From assembly GCA_037367405.1 (NCBI GenBank), contig JAZKJV010009782.1, positions 124,001-188,000 on the forward strand: a stretch of DNA of 64,000 bases, given 5' to 3'. The stretch's first letter is position 1. The number at the start of each line of letters is the position of its first letter. Origin of the DNA: Ottelia alismoides. Taxonomy: Eukaryota > Streptophyta > Magnoliopsida > Alismatales > Hydrocharitaceae. Below, one piece after another: positions 1 through 10,900 of the stretch. The notes under the pieces were generated by a model that saw nothing but the letters and a program-made list of their open reading frames with translations, was not told the DNA's origin and searched no databases. The position numbers and the translations under genes are program-made.

Positions 1-797
1 TTACAAACCACACATTTTTACAAAGGTTGAAAACATGTAGCAAAATATTTTCCAAATAGTTTTCAATAGATTTTCACAAAGATTTTCAAACATTTTGCAG
101 AAACGTTTTCACCTGATTTATTAATCAGTATATACAAAAAGAATTTGAGGAATAACCACATCTTTTTATTAAGGATTTTAATGAATTTTTTAAAGAATTA
201 TTAGCCATATTTATTAGGAAAATACGAAAGTACGAGTTATGGCTAAAGTATATACGCAGTATATACGACCCCCCTATACTTAGCTTGAGCTATGTCCTCA
301 TAGATCGGAGAGAAAAGAGAAGACATAACTCGTACTAAGTATAGACAAGTCTAAAGAATAAAGGAATAAATAGATGAATCAATGAATGAGAAGTTGACCG
401 TCCCCCCTATACTTAGGATCAAATAATCCTAAGTATAGCGGACTGTACACAACGCAGGGAGGGTCAAGGGTGGGAATGAACAGATCGTACTCAGATTGTC
501 TCCCCCTATACTTAGGGTAAGATATCCCTAAGTATAGACAAGAAGAGGAGACAATGGAGAGGATCGAAAAGAATAGAAAAACTCGGGGTGCACACCCCCC
601 TATACTTAGGACAAAGTACGTCCTAAGTATGGAAAACTGTCTACAAGGGCGGCACCTTTTTCATAGATAAAGAAGATAGAGATGGAAAAGAAGAAAAGAA
701 GAAAAGAAGAAAATGACTCAACAGATGAAAAAGATATGAACAGATGGAGTTGATCACCATGTATAAGATGTAGATGATGAGAGTTAAAGGACACATC
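1..797 (-). other. Element B 3' noncoding tail after pol
   Basis: No coding potential is visible. On the minus strand this stretch follows the pol stop, runs through a pyrimidine-rich TTCTT repeat (about 670-710), then four hairpins (597-632, 505-537, 407-438, 273-346), then an AT-rich segment with TTTGAAAA-like words. It is the reverse complement, with substitutions and indels, of about 20575-21240 in element C, which identifies it as the shared post-pol region of the family. No env-like frame follows pol here. Confidence 0.8.
273..632 (-). repeat. Array of four PPT-like hairpins in element B
   Basis: Four inverted repeats share the arm CTATACTTAGG and its complement CCTAAGTATAG. They lie at 601-630, 505-537, 407-438 and a longer one at 273-346 whose inner arms also pair (GAGCTATGTC with GACATAACTC). 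Each is preceded on the plus strand by a run of C, which reads on the element's sense strand as CCTAAGTATAG followed by GGGG(G). That string nearly equals the polypurine tract seen at the 3' LTR of element C. Spacing between units is about 95-130 bp. Confidence 0.8.
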
Positions 798-3700
798 TCA
801 TACCAGAAGAATGGGGGCAACGTCAATGGTCGGCGGATCATGATCTCGATATAGCTTTAGGCGTTGACCATTGACGCGGAAGGTGGACGAAGATGACGGT
901 TCGGATATATCAATATTGCCATTGTCATGTACCTTCCTAACCACATATGGACCTTTCCACTTGCTCTGCAACTTCCCTGGAAATAATTTCAGCCTGGAAT
1001 CAAACAGCCATACTCTCTGATCTGGCTCAAACTGTTTATGGCTGATATGCGAATCGTGCCATGTCTTCACTTTTTCTTTGTACTGTAGGCTGTTGGAAAA
1101 GGTTGTGTCTCTTAGTTCTTCCAGGGCTGCCAATTCTGCTCGTCTCTGATCTCCTATACTCTCAGGATCCAAAAGTAACTCAGTAACTGCCCATAAAGAT
1201 TTGTGCTTGATTTCCACTGGCAAATGGCACGGCTTGCCATAGACGAGACGAAAGGGAGATGTCCCCAATGGATTTTTGAAAGAGGTCCGATAGGCCCACA
1301 AGACCGAGTCCAAAAGCTGTGACCAATCCTTTCGGTCTGGGCGGACAACTTTCTGCAAGATCGTCTTTATCTCCCGATTCGATACTTCAGCAAGACCATT
1401 AGTCTGAGGGTGATAAGGAGTGGCAACCCGATGGTCAATACCGAACTCGTCAGCAAGGGCCCTAACTTTGTCATTGATGAAATGAGACCCCCCGTCAGAA
1501 ATCAAAACTCTAGGTACCCCGAACCGTGAAATGATATTTTTCCTCAAGAATTTGCAAACGGTTTTAGCATCTGCGGCTCGGGCGGGGATGGCCTCAACCC
1601 ATCGACTGACATAATCCACAGCGAGCAAAATATGCTCGAATCCCTGACTCTTAGGAAATGGGCCCATGAAATCAATCCCCCATGCATCAAAAACCTCACA
1701 GAAGTGAATGGGTTGCATGGGCATCATGTCTCTCTGTCCGCAGGTTCCCATTTTCTGACAGTCAGTACATCCCTTCACGAACTCATCAGAATCCTTGAAG
1801 AGAGTAGGCCACCATAGGCCGGATTGAAGCACCTTTTGTGCTGTCCTTTTTCCAGAATGATGTCCTCCTGCCTCAAGCTTGTGGCAGTATGTGAGGACGC
1901 TATGCTGCTCTTCCTGAGGAATGCACCTTCTCCAGATGCTATCCCCTCCTTCATGATAAAGGACGGGATCCTCCCAATGGTAAAACTTGGCCTTAGCTAG
2001 GAAGGTCTCCAGTTTCTGCCTGGGCCAACCCTGAGGGACTGTCTTGGCAACAAGATAGTTTACAAAGTCGGCATACCATGGGAGTGAGGTGACAGCTAAG
2101 ATCGCCTCATCTGGGAACGTCTCGGTGATAGGTGCGCTGGGCTCAGATTCCTCAAGATTCTCCAATCTGGAGAGATGATCCGCCACCACATTCTTAACTC
2201 CAGGCTTGTCCTTAATCTCAATATCAAATTCCTGGAGTAGAAGGATCCATCTGGTGAGACGTGCTTTGGCATCCTTCTTGGCCATTAAATACCGGATGGC
2301 GGTATGATCAGTGTATATAGTCACTCTAGATCCGAGAATGTAAGATCGATACTTATCAAGAGCAAAGACTACGGCCAGCATCTCTTTTTCAGTCACAGTG
2401 TAATTCCTTTGAGCGGCATCTAAGGTCCGGCTGGCGTAGTGAATGGCAAACGGTAATCCATCCCTCCTCTGTCCAAGCACAGCCCCAACGGCAAAATCTG
2501 AAGCATCCGTCATGATCTCAAATGGAAGAGACCAATCGGGTGGCTGAAGGACAGGAGCTGAAATAACCATATTTTTGAGAGTCTCAAATGATTGAAGACA
2601 CTTATCATTAACAATAAACTCGGTGTCTTTGGTTAGCAAGTCAGTAAGCGGTCGGGCAATTCGACTGAAGCCCTGAATAAACCGTCGGTAGAAACCGACA
2701 TGCCCCAGAAAAGACCGTAACTGACGCAAATTGGACGGCGGATTGAGTTTTCTGATGATATCCACCTTGGCAGGATCGACCTCCATGCCCCTGTTGGAGA
2801 CGACATGCCCAAGGACCGTCCCTTGAGTCATCATGAAATGACTCTTCTCCCAGGATAAGACTAGATTGACCTCTATGCAGCGCTTCAGCACACGATCTAG
2901 GCAGTCAAGACAAGCATCAAACCCGTCGCCATAGACCGAGAAGTCATCCATGAAGACCTCTAAACAGTTACCCACCATGTCCGAGAAAATGGACAACATG
3001 CACCTTTGGAATGTCGCTGGAGCGTTGCATAGACCAAAGGGCATCCGTCTGAAAGCATAAGTCCCAAACGGACAGGTGAAAGTCGTCTTCTCCTGGTCTT
3101 CGGGCGCAATGGCCACTTGATTATATCCAGAGTACCCATCAAGAAAACAATAATGGCTCTTCCCGGCTAACCGCTCGATAATCTGATCAAGGAAGGGCAG
3201 CGGGAAGTGATCCTTCTTGGTGGCCTCATTTAATCGTCTGTAGTCCACACAGACCCTCCAAGAAGTTGGTACTCTGGTAGCGACCTCCTCTCCGAACTCG
3301 TTGACAACTGTTGTGATACCCGTCTTCTTGGGCACCACATGTAACGGACTTACCCATTTTGAGTCGGAGATGGGATAGATGAAATCAGCACTCCACCACT
3401 TTGAGATTTCTTTCATGACAACCTCTCGAAGATTCGGGTTCAGCCGTCGCTGGAACTCACGCGATGGCTTAGCGTCATCCTCGAGATAAATGTGGTGGGA
3501 GCACAGCTTCGGGCTCAGCCCCTTGAGGTCAGCTATATTCCATCCGATTGCCTTGCAATTTCTTTCAAGAACCTCCATCAGACTAGATTCTTGTTCTCCA
3601 GTCAAATCTGCTGAGATAATGACTGGGTGCATATCTGGCTCACCTGCAAGGAATCTATACTTCATTGACTGCGGCAGAGGTTTTCTTTCAGGGCAACTGG

Positions 3701-6700
3701 GAGGTGGCAGATCTGGCTTCTGATATGTCTGTGTGAAGGCGACCAGGTCTGCATGGGAGAACTCTCGCTCTGCATGAATCTCTGACGAAAGGCGGCTGAC
3801 TGAATTATCAATGTACTGTACGGGCTCGCACTCTGTCATGGTTGCTGGTTCAGAATGAGTCAGACAAGACAATGGATCATCAAAATAGGCCCAATCAATG
3901 TCTGAATACGAGGGATCAGAAATAGAAGAACATGACTTGAAATCATCGGCACCATTCGTCACGATGCTGTCAGCCTCAGGTGTATCCGTATCCAGGAATG
4001 TGCTCTCCCGACTCTCGATCGCCATGAGCTTGAGATACAAAGAATCGGTAGGCAAGGCGAGAGTCGGTGCTACAGGGTCTTTCCAGTTAGATTCATCATC
4101 AGTCATTTCAAAATCACGAACCTGGTGGACGTCTAGCTCTTCCTCTATCATTGATGCGGCTTCGCTTGACTGCTCCGAGCATTCTAACTCTCTGGCTCTG
4201 GTCTCCTCGATCGTCTCTATTTGTATGGTCTCGCCCTCTATGCGAAAACATACCTTCCCGCAATCATGGTCGGTCACTGCCTTGGCTGTGGACAAGAATG
4301 GGCGTCCGAGTATGATGGGGGCATCGGTTACCGCCTCAGGGATCTCCATGTCCAACACAACGAAGTCCACGGGGAATTTCAGGCCCTGAATGGTAACGAC
4401 CACGTCTTTCAACAACCCCTTCGGCCTCTTTATCGACCTATCAGCAAACTGAAGGACTGTTCTGCTTCGATGAAGAGTGCCGAACTCAAATTGCTTGAGT
4501 AAGGCTGCCGGGAGGAGATTGATTGAAGAGCCGCTGTCTAATAGAGTACGATCAAACTGTTGCTCTTGAATCTCGCATCTGACATAGGGAGCTCCTGCAT
4601 CTGGTCTCTTGGCTGGCAACTTGTTCTGAATGGTGCAGCAAGTGTCATGTGTGAGCATATGGATCTGATCTCTGTGCCTCCGCTTTCTTCTGACAGTGGT
4701 TGTCTCTCTCAGATTCTTTTTGAAGAAAGGGATATGCTCAAATGCTTCTCGTAGAGTCAGCTGAATGTGAAATCTGTCAATCATCTGATTGCCGAACTCT
4801 ACCTCTTGGTTCTTTTTGGGATTTTCTTTTTTATTCCCCTTCGCCCGGCGAAGTGCCTCTGGGAAGGGGATAGTAGGGGCCTCCTCAGATGGAGGACTAG
4901 AAATAGGTTCCTGTGCCTGTGAAGAAGGGGGATCCATACCAAAATCATCATTCAACACATATGGATCCGTAATTTGAACAGAAACCTTTTCTTTATTCAT
5001 ATTTTTGTTGTTTTTGTTTTGATCACAGTCCAAAGATACAAAACGTGGTGACACCACAGCTGGAGTTTCAACAAAAGGAGATGTGGTGGCCTCAGTACCA
5101 CCACTGGCACCTGCCTCTGCGGCATCAGCACCGCTTTCATGTTCTGCATCAAAAATGGTGGCATCAGCACCACCGTCTTCATCTGGTATCACGACGGCAT
5201 CAGCACCGTCGTCCTGGACTCCATCATTGGTGGCATCAGCACCACCGTCAACATTATCATGAGCGGCATCAGCACCGCTTCTCTGCTCTTCTGGCGCTCC
5301 TGGTTCTGCATCCGGTTGTCGCTCAGAAGAGACGCCGCCGGCGGGTATCCTACCGCTCCTAGTAGTAACAAAATCAGCATCATAATAGATATTATTCACA
5401 TCATTCTCATAGTCACTAGGAGGGGTATCCTCTGAAAACTCTACCTGCTCAGGCTCCCTTTTGAAATTGTTCGGATTTGGTTCGATCTGAGCTGGTATGG
5501 CGGCTTTGCCTTTCATGATCTCCCGCATCTCCTGCCGGAATTCATCCATTTCTTGCCTGAAGGAGGCTTGCTGTTCGGAAAGCAAGCGGGCAAGATCATC
5601 AAGAGCGGGGTTCTCAAAGGAATGGGGCTGAGAACCGGATGAGTTTCCCTGCTGGAAACGAGGCTGCTGCTGCTGGTACTGGGGAGGAGGTTGGTTTTGA
5701 AAATGCTGAGGCGGCTGGCGCTGCCTCCACTGCTGTCCCTGATAGTTGGGACGAGGACCACTGTGATATTGCTGCGGTTGGGCATACTGGGGCTGCTGGT
5801 GTTGCTGTTGTGGCTGGCTGTTCTGGTATCCTTGGGCAGGGTTCTGCTGTTGGGAAGAGGAAGCACCATTACCCCAACGGAATCCGGGGTGATCCCGGCG
5901 AATTGCGGGCTGAGGGTACCGGTCGTACCAAATCCCATTGACTTCCATCAACGGTTCCTGCTCAAAGGAGGGTGGAGGAAGAACTGCCAGTGGTTGCTCC
6001 GGCTGATAGACCACCATCTGCGTGTCCGAAGATGGCGGTTGCTCTGGATGGTACTGCAGCAAGGGAACCGGCTCCGCCTGAATATGGTTTACCTGACGGT
6101 ATGAGGTAGAGGCCTGGTTGGAGTTGCTGCTGCGGGAGGCAACCTGTGACCTAGGAGGTTGTTGGGAGTGGGTTTGTGCCTCCTGAATGCAGAGAATCTG
6201 AGTTTTCAGGTCACTCATTGTCTTGGCAATCTGGTCCATCTGGGCCATGCCTTGATTTTGTTTCTTCTCAAGGATCTCCATGCGGTCCAGCTTTTCACTG
6301 ATGATGCCCATGTCGGCTGCGGCTGATTCAGCTTGGGCTGCGGCTACCGACACTGTGTTGGGACCGGCATCGATGCGAGCGATCCTCTGAAATGATCCCG
6401 CTCCTTGCGGGGGCTTCTGCTGTGTATAGACTCGGGCCTGGGTCATCACTGTGGAGTTTTCTGCCATGCCTTCGTAGATGGCCCAGACGTCGTCCTCTCC
6501 CTTGGAGAAATAAGACCCACCGCAAGAGGCGTTCACTAGCCCCTGCAGCTCCGGTGTCAGCCCGCAAAAGAAACTCTGAACGAGATTGGGCTTGGAGATA
6601 TCATGGTGGGGACACCGGTCGATGAGCTCTCTGAATCGATCCCAGGCTTCATGGAATTGTTCGTTTGGGATCATGACGAAGTTGCTTATCATTGCTCTTG

Positions 6701-7625
6701 CTGCGTTGGTCCGGCCGAGAGGATAGTACTTCTTCAGGAATGCGGCCCGGAGATCTGCCCATGTGTCGACGAAACGCCCAAGATGTTTGAGCCAATAGGC
6801 GGCTCTGTCAACCAAAGAGAATGGAAAGGCGATCATCTTGATTGTGTCCTCGGTTATCAACCGATCATGGATGGTGCTGCAAATCATCTCGAATTCTTGG
6901 AGGTGGAGGTGCGGCTCTTCGGTCGGCAACCCATGGAACTTGGGTAGCATCTGAATTGTGTTGTGCCGAAGCTCGAAGTCTCCATGGATAGGTGGGAGTC
7001 GAATCCATCGGTGAGTGAGGGATGAAGCTGGGTTATGCAATTCCCTCATGATGGTCTGTGGCGGTCTCTCGCCGCCTGGATTGTCTCCTCCTGCATCGGG
7101 TTCTCCTCCACCTCCACCTTCTCCGCCAGCACGGTCTTCTCTCATCTGTGCTATCTCTCGCATGAGATCACCCATAAATGTTCCCTGGTCGCGGATCTGT
7201 CTCTGCATGGTTTCCAGGGATGCTAACAACGAATTGTTGATGGCTGCCTGATCAAATACGAATGGAGGGTGCTCATGATCATCTTCATGCTCGCCTCTGT
7301 CCGACATGACTGGATCTTCTGTAAAAGCAAAAGAGGCCATCTCAGGTGCTGTAGAATGATCTGAACTCTGTGATGCACTGAATTCTGAAACAATTGGACT
7401 GATAGAAGGAGAGTGGGAAGAATGGTCGAGGGGGAACAGGGCGGATGTATACTCAGGCTCGGAGAGCGGACTCTCCGAGGTAGTCCTAGATGAATAAGGA
7501 GGAGTGCGGGATAGCGGTGCCGACAGGGTCGGCCTAAGAGATCTCCGTCCCATCATCTTGATTATTGAGAAGAGTAGAGGAAAGGCAAGAGAGGAAGAAG
7601 AGTAAGATGCAACAAAATTGCGCAC
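798..7625 (-). CDS. Gag-pol polyprotein of Athila-type retrotransposon B
   Basis: A single 2275-codon frame encodes the retrotransposon capsid and enzymes; none of the enzymatic signatures is broken. Approximate positions: Gag retrotransposon domain, residues 190-430 (FHGLPTEEPHLHL near 232); Q/P-rich segment, 560-730; acidic linker with GADA repeats, 765-860; aspartic protease with DSGSS near 1030; reverse transcriptase with FMDDFSVYG near 1559; RNase H with MTDASDF near 1706; integrase zinc finger (HH...CTDC) near 1920-1960; integrase core with WGIDF near 1980 and the later D and E of the DDE triad. No CCHC knuckle is visible in Gag. The frame opens at 7625, but the MMGRRS Met at 7556 is an equally good start, because the first 23 residues lie in leader-like sequence. 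The lack of stops over 6.8 kb suggests a recent insertion. Confidence 0.92.
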   Translation of the reverse strand: MRNFVASYSSSSLAFPLLFSIIKMMGRRSLRPTLSAPLSRTPPYSSRTTSESPLSEPEYTSALFPLDHSSHSPSISPIVSEFSASQSSDHSTAPEMASFAFTEDPVMSDRGEHEDDHEHPPFVFDQAAINNSLLASLETMQRQIRDQGTFMGDLMREIAQMREDRAGGEGGGGGEPDAGGDNPGGERPPQTIMRELHNPASSLTHRWIRLPPIHGDFELRHNTIQMLPKFHGLPTEEPHLHLQEFEMICSTIHDRLITEDTIKMIAFPFSLVDRAAYWLKHLGRFVDTWADLRAAFLKKYYPLGRTNAARAMISNFVMIPNEQFHEAWDRFRELIDRCPHHDISKPNLVQSFFCGLTPELQGLVNASCGGSYFSKGEDDVWAIYEGMAENSTVMTQARVYTQQKPPQGAGSFQRIARIDAGPNTVSVAAAQAESAAADMGIISEKLDRMEILEKKQNQGMAQMDQIAKTMSDLKTQILCIQEAQTHSQQPPRSQVASRSSNSNQASTSYRQVNHIQAEPVPLLQYHPEQPPSSDTQMVVYQPEQPLAVLPPPSFEQEPLMEVNGIWYDRYPQPAIRRDHPGFRWGNGASSSQQQNPAQGYQNSQPQQQHQQPQYAQPQQYHSGPRPNYQGQQWRQRQPPQHFQNQPPPQYQQQQPRFQQGNSSGSQPHSFENPALDDLARLLSEQQASFRQEMDEFRQEMREIMKGKAAIPAQIEPNPNNFKREPEQVEFSEDTPPSDYENDVNNIYYDADFVTTRSGRIPAGGVSSERQPDAEPGAPEEQRSGADAAHDNVDGGADATNDGVQDDGADAVVIPDEDGGADATIFDAEHESGADAAEAGASGGTEATTSPFVETPAVVSPRFVSLDCDQNKNNKNMNKEKVSVQITDPYVLNDDFGMDPPSSQAQEPISSPPSEEAPTIPFPEALRRAKGNKKENPKKNQEVEFGNQMIDRFHIQLTLREAFEHIPFFKKNLRETTTVRRKRRHRDQIHMLTHDTCCTIQNKLPAKRPDAGAPYVRCEIQEQQFDRTLLDSGSSINLLPAALLKQFEFGTLHRSRTVLQFADRSIKRPKGLLKDVVVTIQGLKFPVDFVVLDMEIPEAVTDAPIILGRPFLSTAKAVTDHDCGKVCFRIEGETIQIETIEETRARELECSEQSSEAASMIEEELDVHQVRDFEMTDDESNWKDPVAPTLALPTDSLYLKLMAIESRESTFLDTDTPEADSIVTNGADDFKSCSSISDPSYSDIDWAYFDDPLSCLTHSEPATMTECEPVQYIDNSVSRLSSEIHAEREFSHADLVAFTQTYQKPDLPPPSCPERKPLPQSMKYRFLAGEPDMHPVIISADLTGEQESSLMEVLERNCKAIGWNIADLKGLSPKLCSHHIYLEDDAKPSREFQRRLNPNLREVVMKEISKWWSADFIYPISDSKWVSPLHVVPKKTGITTVVNEFGEEVATRVPTSWRVCVDYRRLNEATKKDHFPLPFLDQIIERLAGKSHYCFLDGYSGYNQVAIAPEDQEKTTFTCPFGTYAFRRMPFGLCNAPATFQRCMLSIFSDMVGNCLEVFMDDFSVYGDGFDACLDCLDRVLKRCIEVNLVLSWEKSHFMMTQGTVLGHVVSNRGMEVDPAKVDIIRKLNPPSNLRQLRSFLGHVGFYRRFIQGFSRIARPLTDLLTKDTEFIVNDKCLQSFETLKNMVISAPVLQPPDWSLPFEIMTDASDFAVGAVLGQRRDGLPFAIHYASRTLDAAQRNYTVTEKEMLAVVFALDKYRSYILGSRVTIYTDHTAIRYLMAKKDAKARLTRWILLLQEFDIEIKDKPGVKNVVADHLSRLENLEESEPSAPITETFPDEAILAVTSLPWYADFVNYLVAKTVPQGWPRQKLETFLAKAKFYHWEDPVLYHEGGDSIWRRCIPQEEQHSVLTYCHKLEAGGHHSGKRTAQKVLQSGLWWPTLFKDSDEFVKGCTDCQKMGTCGQRDMMPMQPIHFCEVFDAWGIDFMGPFPKSQGFEHILLAVDYVSRWVEAIPARAADAKTVCKFLRKNIISRFGVPRVLISDGGSHFINDKVRALADEFGIDHRVATPYHPQTNGLAEVSNREIKTILQKVVRPDRKDWSQLLDSVLWAYRTSFKNPLGTSPFRLVYGKPCHLPVEIKHKSLWAVTELLLDPESIGDQRRAELAALEELRDTTFSNSLQYKEKVKTWHDSHISHKQFEPDQRVWLFDSRLKLFPGKLQSKWKGPYVVRKVHDNGNIDISEPSSSSTFRVNGQRLKLYRDHDPPTIDVAPILLV
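5045..5335 (-). repeat. GADA repeat linker inside element B gag-pol
   Basis: Within the gag-pol frame, between Gag and protease, the words SGADAA, GGADAT and DGADAV recur about six times, with acidic spacers of variable length. At DNA level the plus strand shows GGCATCAGCACC-like words recurring every 30-50 bp. It looks like an expanded tandem repeat coding for an acidic, disordered hinge; its function is unknown. Confidence 0.75.
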
Positions 7626-9320
7626 AATTGTGCTGTGTTTTTGATCTTGACCTAAACAAATCTAGCAATCAAACACAAGGCAAGGGTAAGTTCACCAACT
7701 CAACACATGAAGCCGTGAAGGTTCGGCTTTTATCTTTTCAATTTTTAACTTGATTCAGATATATATCTTTGAACGAGTCCTTAGAACGCTACGCCTATAG
7801 GAGAGAGAGTACTGCCGGAAAAGTATCCCGTACTTGTCCTCCTCCTGTGTAACCTGTAGCTTGTGCAATTGAGGTCCTTGTAACCCTTCCTGGATCCCTA
7901 CTCAGCCAAAGAATAAGAGAGGAAGCCAATAGGCGAAACCAATACTTCGGAACTTGCTCGCAACGGAATCACCCGTGAGCGTGCAAGAACCTACTCGGAC
8001 GCAAGACGATGAGACAGACACCCCCGTGAAGGCGTGGCCTATGCTCGATACTTCGGACAAGGTCGATGCTCTCACAATAGAGAGTCACCAATGTTGACCA
8101 AGCCCTACTCGTCTACGTACGATAGAAGCGCCAATACTTCGGTAATCCAGGCGATACACAAGGCAGCCACAAGCTGGGTTTTTGGCTCTAATCCTTACGA
8201 AGCGCTCACCTCACTTGGAAGGAGACCTTCCCATGCAACCTGAATACAAGTGAGGGTATTACTCACCCCAAGCAATGAATCCAATTACCTTTTTTATTTT
8301 GGTCAAGTTTTCTTAGCAGTCCCTTTTTTAATTTTTTTGGTGTTATCGCTTCTTTTGAGTAGATTCAAACAAGCGCCTAACGTTTTTGTATTTTCTTTAT
8401 CCTACTTTGTTCCAAAAACAGAGGGAGAAAAGAGTCGGAAAAGCCGTGCAAGTCGACACAAAGATGGAGATCTCACCTTTGTGCCTAAATGATGCGTGCA
8501 AAGTAAGAAGACTTACAGTGAATCCCAGCTCTCTCCATGCGGGATGCAAAGCAGAAATTTATAAACCTATACTATATGCCGATATGCACACGGAAATCGT
8601 CCTAGATTAGGCAACTGCTAGCGTGAAGCACCACAAGTCAACTAGCAACTCCTAATCCGAGTGTCCGGTCTTGGCTCACCCCTCCTCTGCCCAACACATT
8701 TGGAGTAGGAGAAAGCGCTTGTTCGGGTGTGAGCTCGCGGCGCGTGGATTTGGAAGCTACTCGTTAACTGTTTAATTAGTCTAAGTCCAAAACGTATCTA
8801 TAGGAGCATGCAAAGATAATTAAGTGTTTGGACCTATTCTACTCGAGTCAAGCAGGACCTAGATCTAGGAGCTCAATCCACAAAAGAAAATGAAAATAAA
8901 CTCAAAACCGGAAAATGACAAGCGATGAAAACTCGTCAAAAACCGCGGTGAGCCCCCAAGTGAACAAACACTTGGAAATTGGGCCCGGTAGTGTCCAAGT
9001 TCAAGTCCAAGTGTACCTGTATTATTACAAATTAATAGTCTCTCTCTCTCACAGAAATAAAGGAGAAGCTAACTAATCACTCTCTCTCACTCTTCTCGCT
9101 CTCTCCTGCCGGCTTGGCTAAAGAAAAGCCGGCTCCACGTCCCAAGGTTGCGTCGAATCGCCTAGGCGGTCCGCCTCGCTCCGCGGTCCCTCGCAAGAAG
9201 ACAAGAAAAAGAATGGTCAGAAAGCTCAATCAAAATATACCAAGAGTGTAAGAGAGGTAAATGCAGCTATGGTAAACAATCAACACACAATCAATAAAGA
9301 AATGAACTACTCGCTGTTGC
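7626..9320 (-). other. Element B untranslated leader between PBS and gag
   Basis: About 1.7 kb lies between the PBS and the gag start on the minus strand. It is nearly the same sequence as 14784-16474 in element A apart from small indels. I see no recognised product; short frames on the opposite strand are conserved only because the two copies are so similar. It presumably carries packaging signals, which cannot be located from sequence alone. CT-rich and AT-rich patches occur near 9030-9100 and 8280-8400. Confidence 0.7.
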
Positions 9321-9338
9321 TCCCCGGCAACGGCGCCA
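9321..9338 (-). promoter_or_regulatory. Primer binding site, tRNA-Asp type (element B)
   Basis: The minus strand reads TGGCGCCGTTGCCGGGGA, the exact complement of the 3' end of plant tRNA-Asp with CCA. It lies two bases inside the 5' LTR end at 9341. This primer is typical of the Athila and Tat lineages of plant Ty3/gypsy elements. Confidence 0.92.
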
Positions 9339-10434
9339 TTTGATTTAGCCAAAAGCAGGTGGTCTTAAATTCACACAAAGCGTGAACTCAGTCGGTGTGT
9401 TGACCACACTAAATCCGGACTAAAGTCAACAAATAACCCACAAGCAAATCAAGCAATGAAAAACAGGTGTGGAGTTAAGATTTATTTTTAACTCTGCAGA
9501 AAAGATGTAAAGGGCAAGTATGCAGAGAGTTCGAACACAGGGAGCAAACAGTGTAATCCAAGCAAATGAATGCACAAGTGAGTGAGTGTGTGATGTGTCT
9601 ACACTAAGCAATCAAACAAAGAAATGTTTTTGTGGGTTTTTGATTTTTTTTATTTAATTTTATCTTTTTAATTTTGTATTTTGATTTTCGATTTTCTGAT
9701 TTTTATATTTTATGTCTTATAATTTTTTTATTTTCTTTTTCAATATTGGAAAGTAAATGCAATATAGTGAAAAGGAAAGGTAGAATATTTATAAAAATGC
9801 ACAAAAAGGCTCCAAAATTCAGAAAATAAATGTTTTTGGTATTTTTAAGGTTTTTTTACTGTTTTTGTGATTTTTGGGGGTTTTTCAAGATGTTTTTGAT
9901 ATTTTTAATTACTGAAATGAGAGAAAACAGTGGAAATGAGGCTGGCTGGGAATAAAATGTAATTTAAAAATACCAACCAGTAGCAAAAATATTTCACACT
10001 ATTTTTCTAATAAAAGGAATAAAATAAGGAATAAACAGAAGTTGAGTTTGCTATTTTTGGGTTTTTCTACTATTTTTTATATTTTTTTGAAGTTTTTGAG
10101 AGTTTTTAAATTTTTAGTGTTTTTCTTTTGATATTTTTAGTGGTTTTTGGACTGACACTAAAATAGGATAAAATAGACACTAGGTGATTTTTTTGGAATT
10201 TTTAGAGGTGATTTGATATTTTTTTGGTATTTTCTAAAGTAGACAGTAGGAAAAAGACATGTTTTTGATTTTTTATAAATAATGCAAAGTGGTAAAATTG
10301 AAAACTAAAAATAGGGCGTCAAAATATAGGACAACAGGAGCTTAACCCTATTTTTGTGGAATTTTTGGGGTTAAAATGATATTTTAATTAATTAGAACAA
10401 GACCCCAATCATCAAACAGTGCTGGCAAGGGCAT

Positions 10435-10900
10435 ACATGCAAATAGTAAAACATCCAGGGGCTTGTACGCAATTTTTCCACAAAATATTACACTAAAACT
10501 TGCATTTCAAGGATTAAACACCAATATCCAAACCCGCAAGGGTATATGTGCAATTTACCCACAGGACGCGTGACTTGCACGCGCCTGGGAGGGGTATGTT
10601 TGCAATATTACAAAGCTCAGGGGGGTTCAATGCGATTTTTCCAAAATATTACAACTTAACAGAAATGTTCAAGGACTAAAACGAAATAAAGAAACCCCAG
10701 GGAGGTCCCTGCAAAATACCCAGCCACCTCACGCGCACGGGCACGTGAGGTGACGTGGATTGGACCCGAACGCAAATAAACAAAGCCTAGGGTTTGTCTT
10801 GCAAATATTACAAAATATTTTAAACTACAGACGAAAGTTTTTAGAGTAAATATTAAATACAAAATGCGCGGGGATATCTTGCAAAATTACCCACGGCGCG
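10435..10900 (-). repeat. Degenerate repeat ladder in LTR of element B
   Basis: A module recurs about five times with heavy divergence: a G-run (AGGGG), a TGCAA word followed by T-rich or C-rich bases, and AAATATTACA, spaced roughly 80-100 bp apart. Between modules lie small GC palindromes such as ACGCGTGACTTGCACGCG and CTCACGCGCACGGGCACGTGAG. The same ladder is present at about 17590-18060 in the LTR of A and, inverted, at about 25000-25310 in the LTR of C. Confidence 0.55.

Noticed and set aside
273..632. Regularly spaced short repeats, considered as a CRISPR array
   Set aside because: The repeats are inverted (hairpins), of varied length, conserved in a plant retrotransposon tail, and have no associated cas genes.
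3490..7251. Many plus-strand frames of 60-163 codons overlapping gag-pol
   Set aside because: They are shadows of the long minus-strand gag-pol frame; for example, the His/Gln-rich frame at 5045-5362 arises from the GADA repeat.
8034..8243. A 69-codon plus-strand frame starting MAYARYFGQG, present again at 15191-15400
   Set aside because: It lies antisense in the leader of two near-identical element copies. Its conservation follows from copy similarity, and no known domain is seen.
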